From positions 1 through 27,221 of the forward strand of contig CAYHZL010000026.1 of NCBI GenBank assembly GCA_964361075.1: DNA of 27,221 nucleotides. Reading direction: 5' to 3'. This DNA comes from CAYHZL01 sp964361075. GTDB lineage: Bacteria > Bacteroidota > Ignavibacteria > UBA10030 > UBA8401. The position numbers and the translations under genes are program-made. The notes below the pieces were generated by a model. It was not told the DNA's origin. It ran no database searches and saw only the letters and a list, made by a program, of their open reading frames with translations. This document shows, piece after piece, positions 27,210 to 27,221 of this stretch; within the stretch, counting starts at the first letter, position 1; the number at the start of each line of letters is the position of its first letter.

Positions 27210-27221
27210 CCATACTATTCA

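Overview
The window comes from an AT-rich bacterial chromosome. The cell envelope is Gram-negative (TRAP transporter, an Omp85/D15-type outer-membrane barrel with a C-terminal Phe) and flagellar genes are present. Protein style, Shine-Dalgarno usage and the many small palindromic elements suggest the Bacteroidota/Ignavibacteriota/Kapabacteria side of the FCB group. That placement is an impression from reading, not a phylogeny.

Layout: (1) 1-2068, the 3' end of a TRAP dicarboxylate-type transporter operon (dctP partial, dctQ, dctM). (2) 2069-3500, a gene-poor graveyard holding four small inverted-repeat elements, one nested in another, a fifth from a separate family, a 39-bp remnant of a methyltransferase gene start and a truncated fic gene start. 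(3) 3502-13566, a defence island: a self-regulated-looking HTH + ImmA/IrrE pair, a lipoprotein and a small protein coupled to a type III-like DNA methyltransferase (mod), a HEPN/DUF4145-like protein, two related mini-HTH proteins, a RhuM-Fic protein, an IS200-like Y1 transposase with bipartite hairpin repeats, and a type III Res helicase-nuclease. Two hairpins of the same family lie in frame inside mod. (4) 13569-17131, a radA 5' fragment, a STAND-like ATPase gene, intact radA, a 257-bp mobile element, and rdgB. (5) 17212-19437, a conserved-looking unknown gene and, convergent to it, one long ORF joining a RidA domain to a complete secreted outer-membrane barrel. (6) 19438-27221, a motility operon behind a possible sigma-54 promoter: small membrane protein, fliA, an HDOD/sigma-region-4 chimera, an HDOD protein, a GAF histidine kinase, a membrane protein with a SwrB-like tail, fliK-like, an FlhB C-terminal-domain homologue and a flgF-like rod gene.

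How the parts work together: Mod and Res probably form one type III restriction-modification system whose mod-res spacing has been filled with accessory defence or toxin genes and a transposase. The motility genes look like one transcription unit linking sigma-28, a two-component or HDOD signalling layer and flagellar assembly factors.

The strongest unusual observations are: the HDOD-sigma4 chimera lying between fliA and the full HDOD gene, as expected from tandem duplication plus deletion; the covarying bipartite hairpin family associated with the Y1 transposase and inserted in frame in mod; the ATPase gene flanked by a 62-bp exact repeat of the radA 5' end; and a family of mobile elements with GTAACTGCTCAGCG-like ends (three copies), one of which splits radA from rdgB so cleanly that the ancestral junction can be rebuilt. 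No tRNA, rRNA or CRISPR array was recognised.
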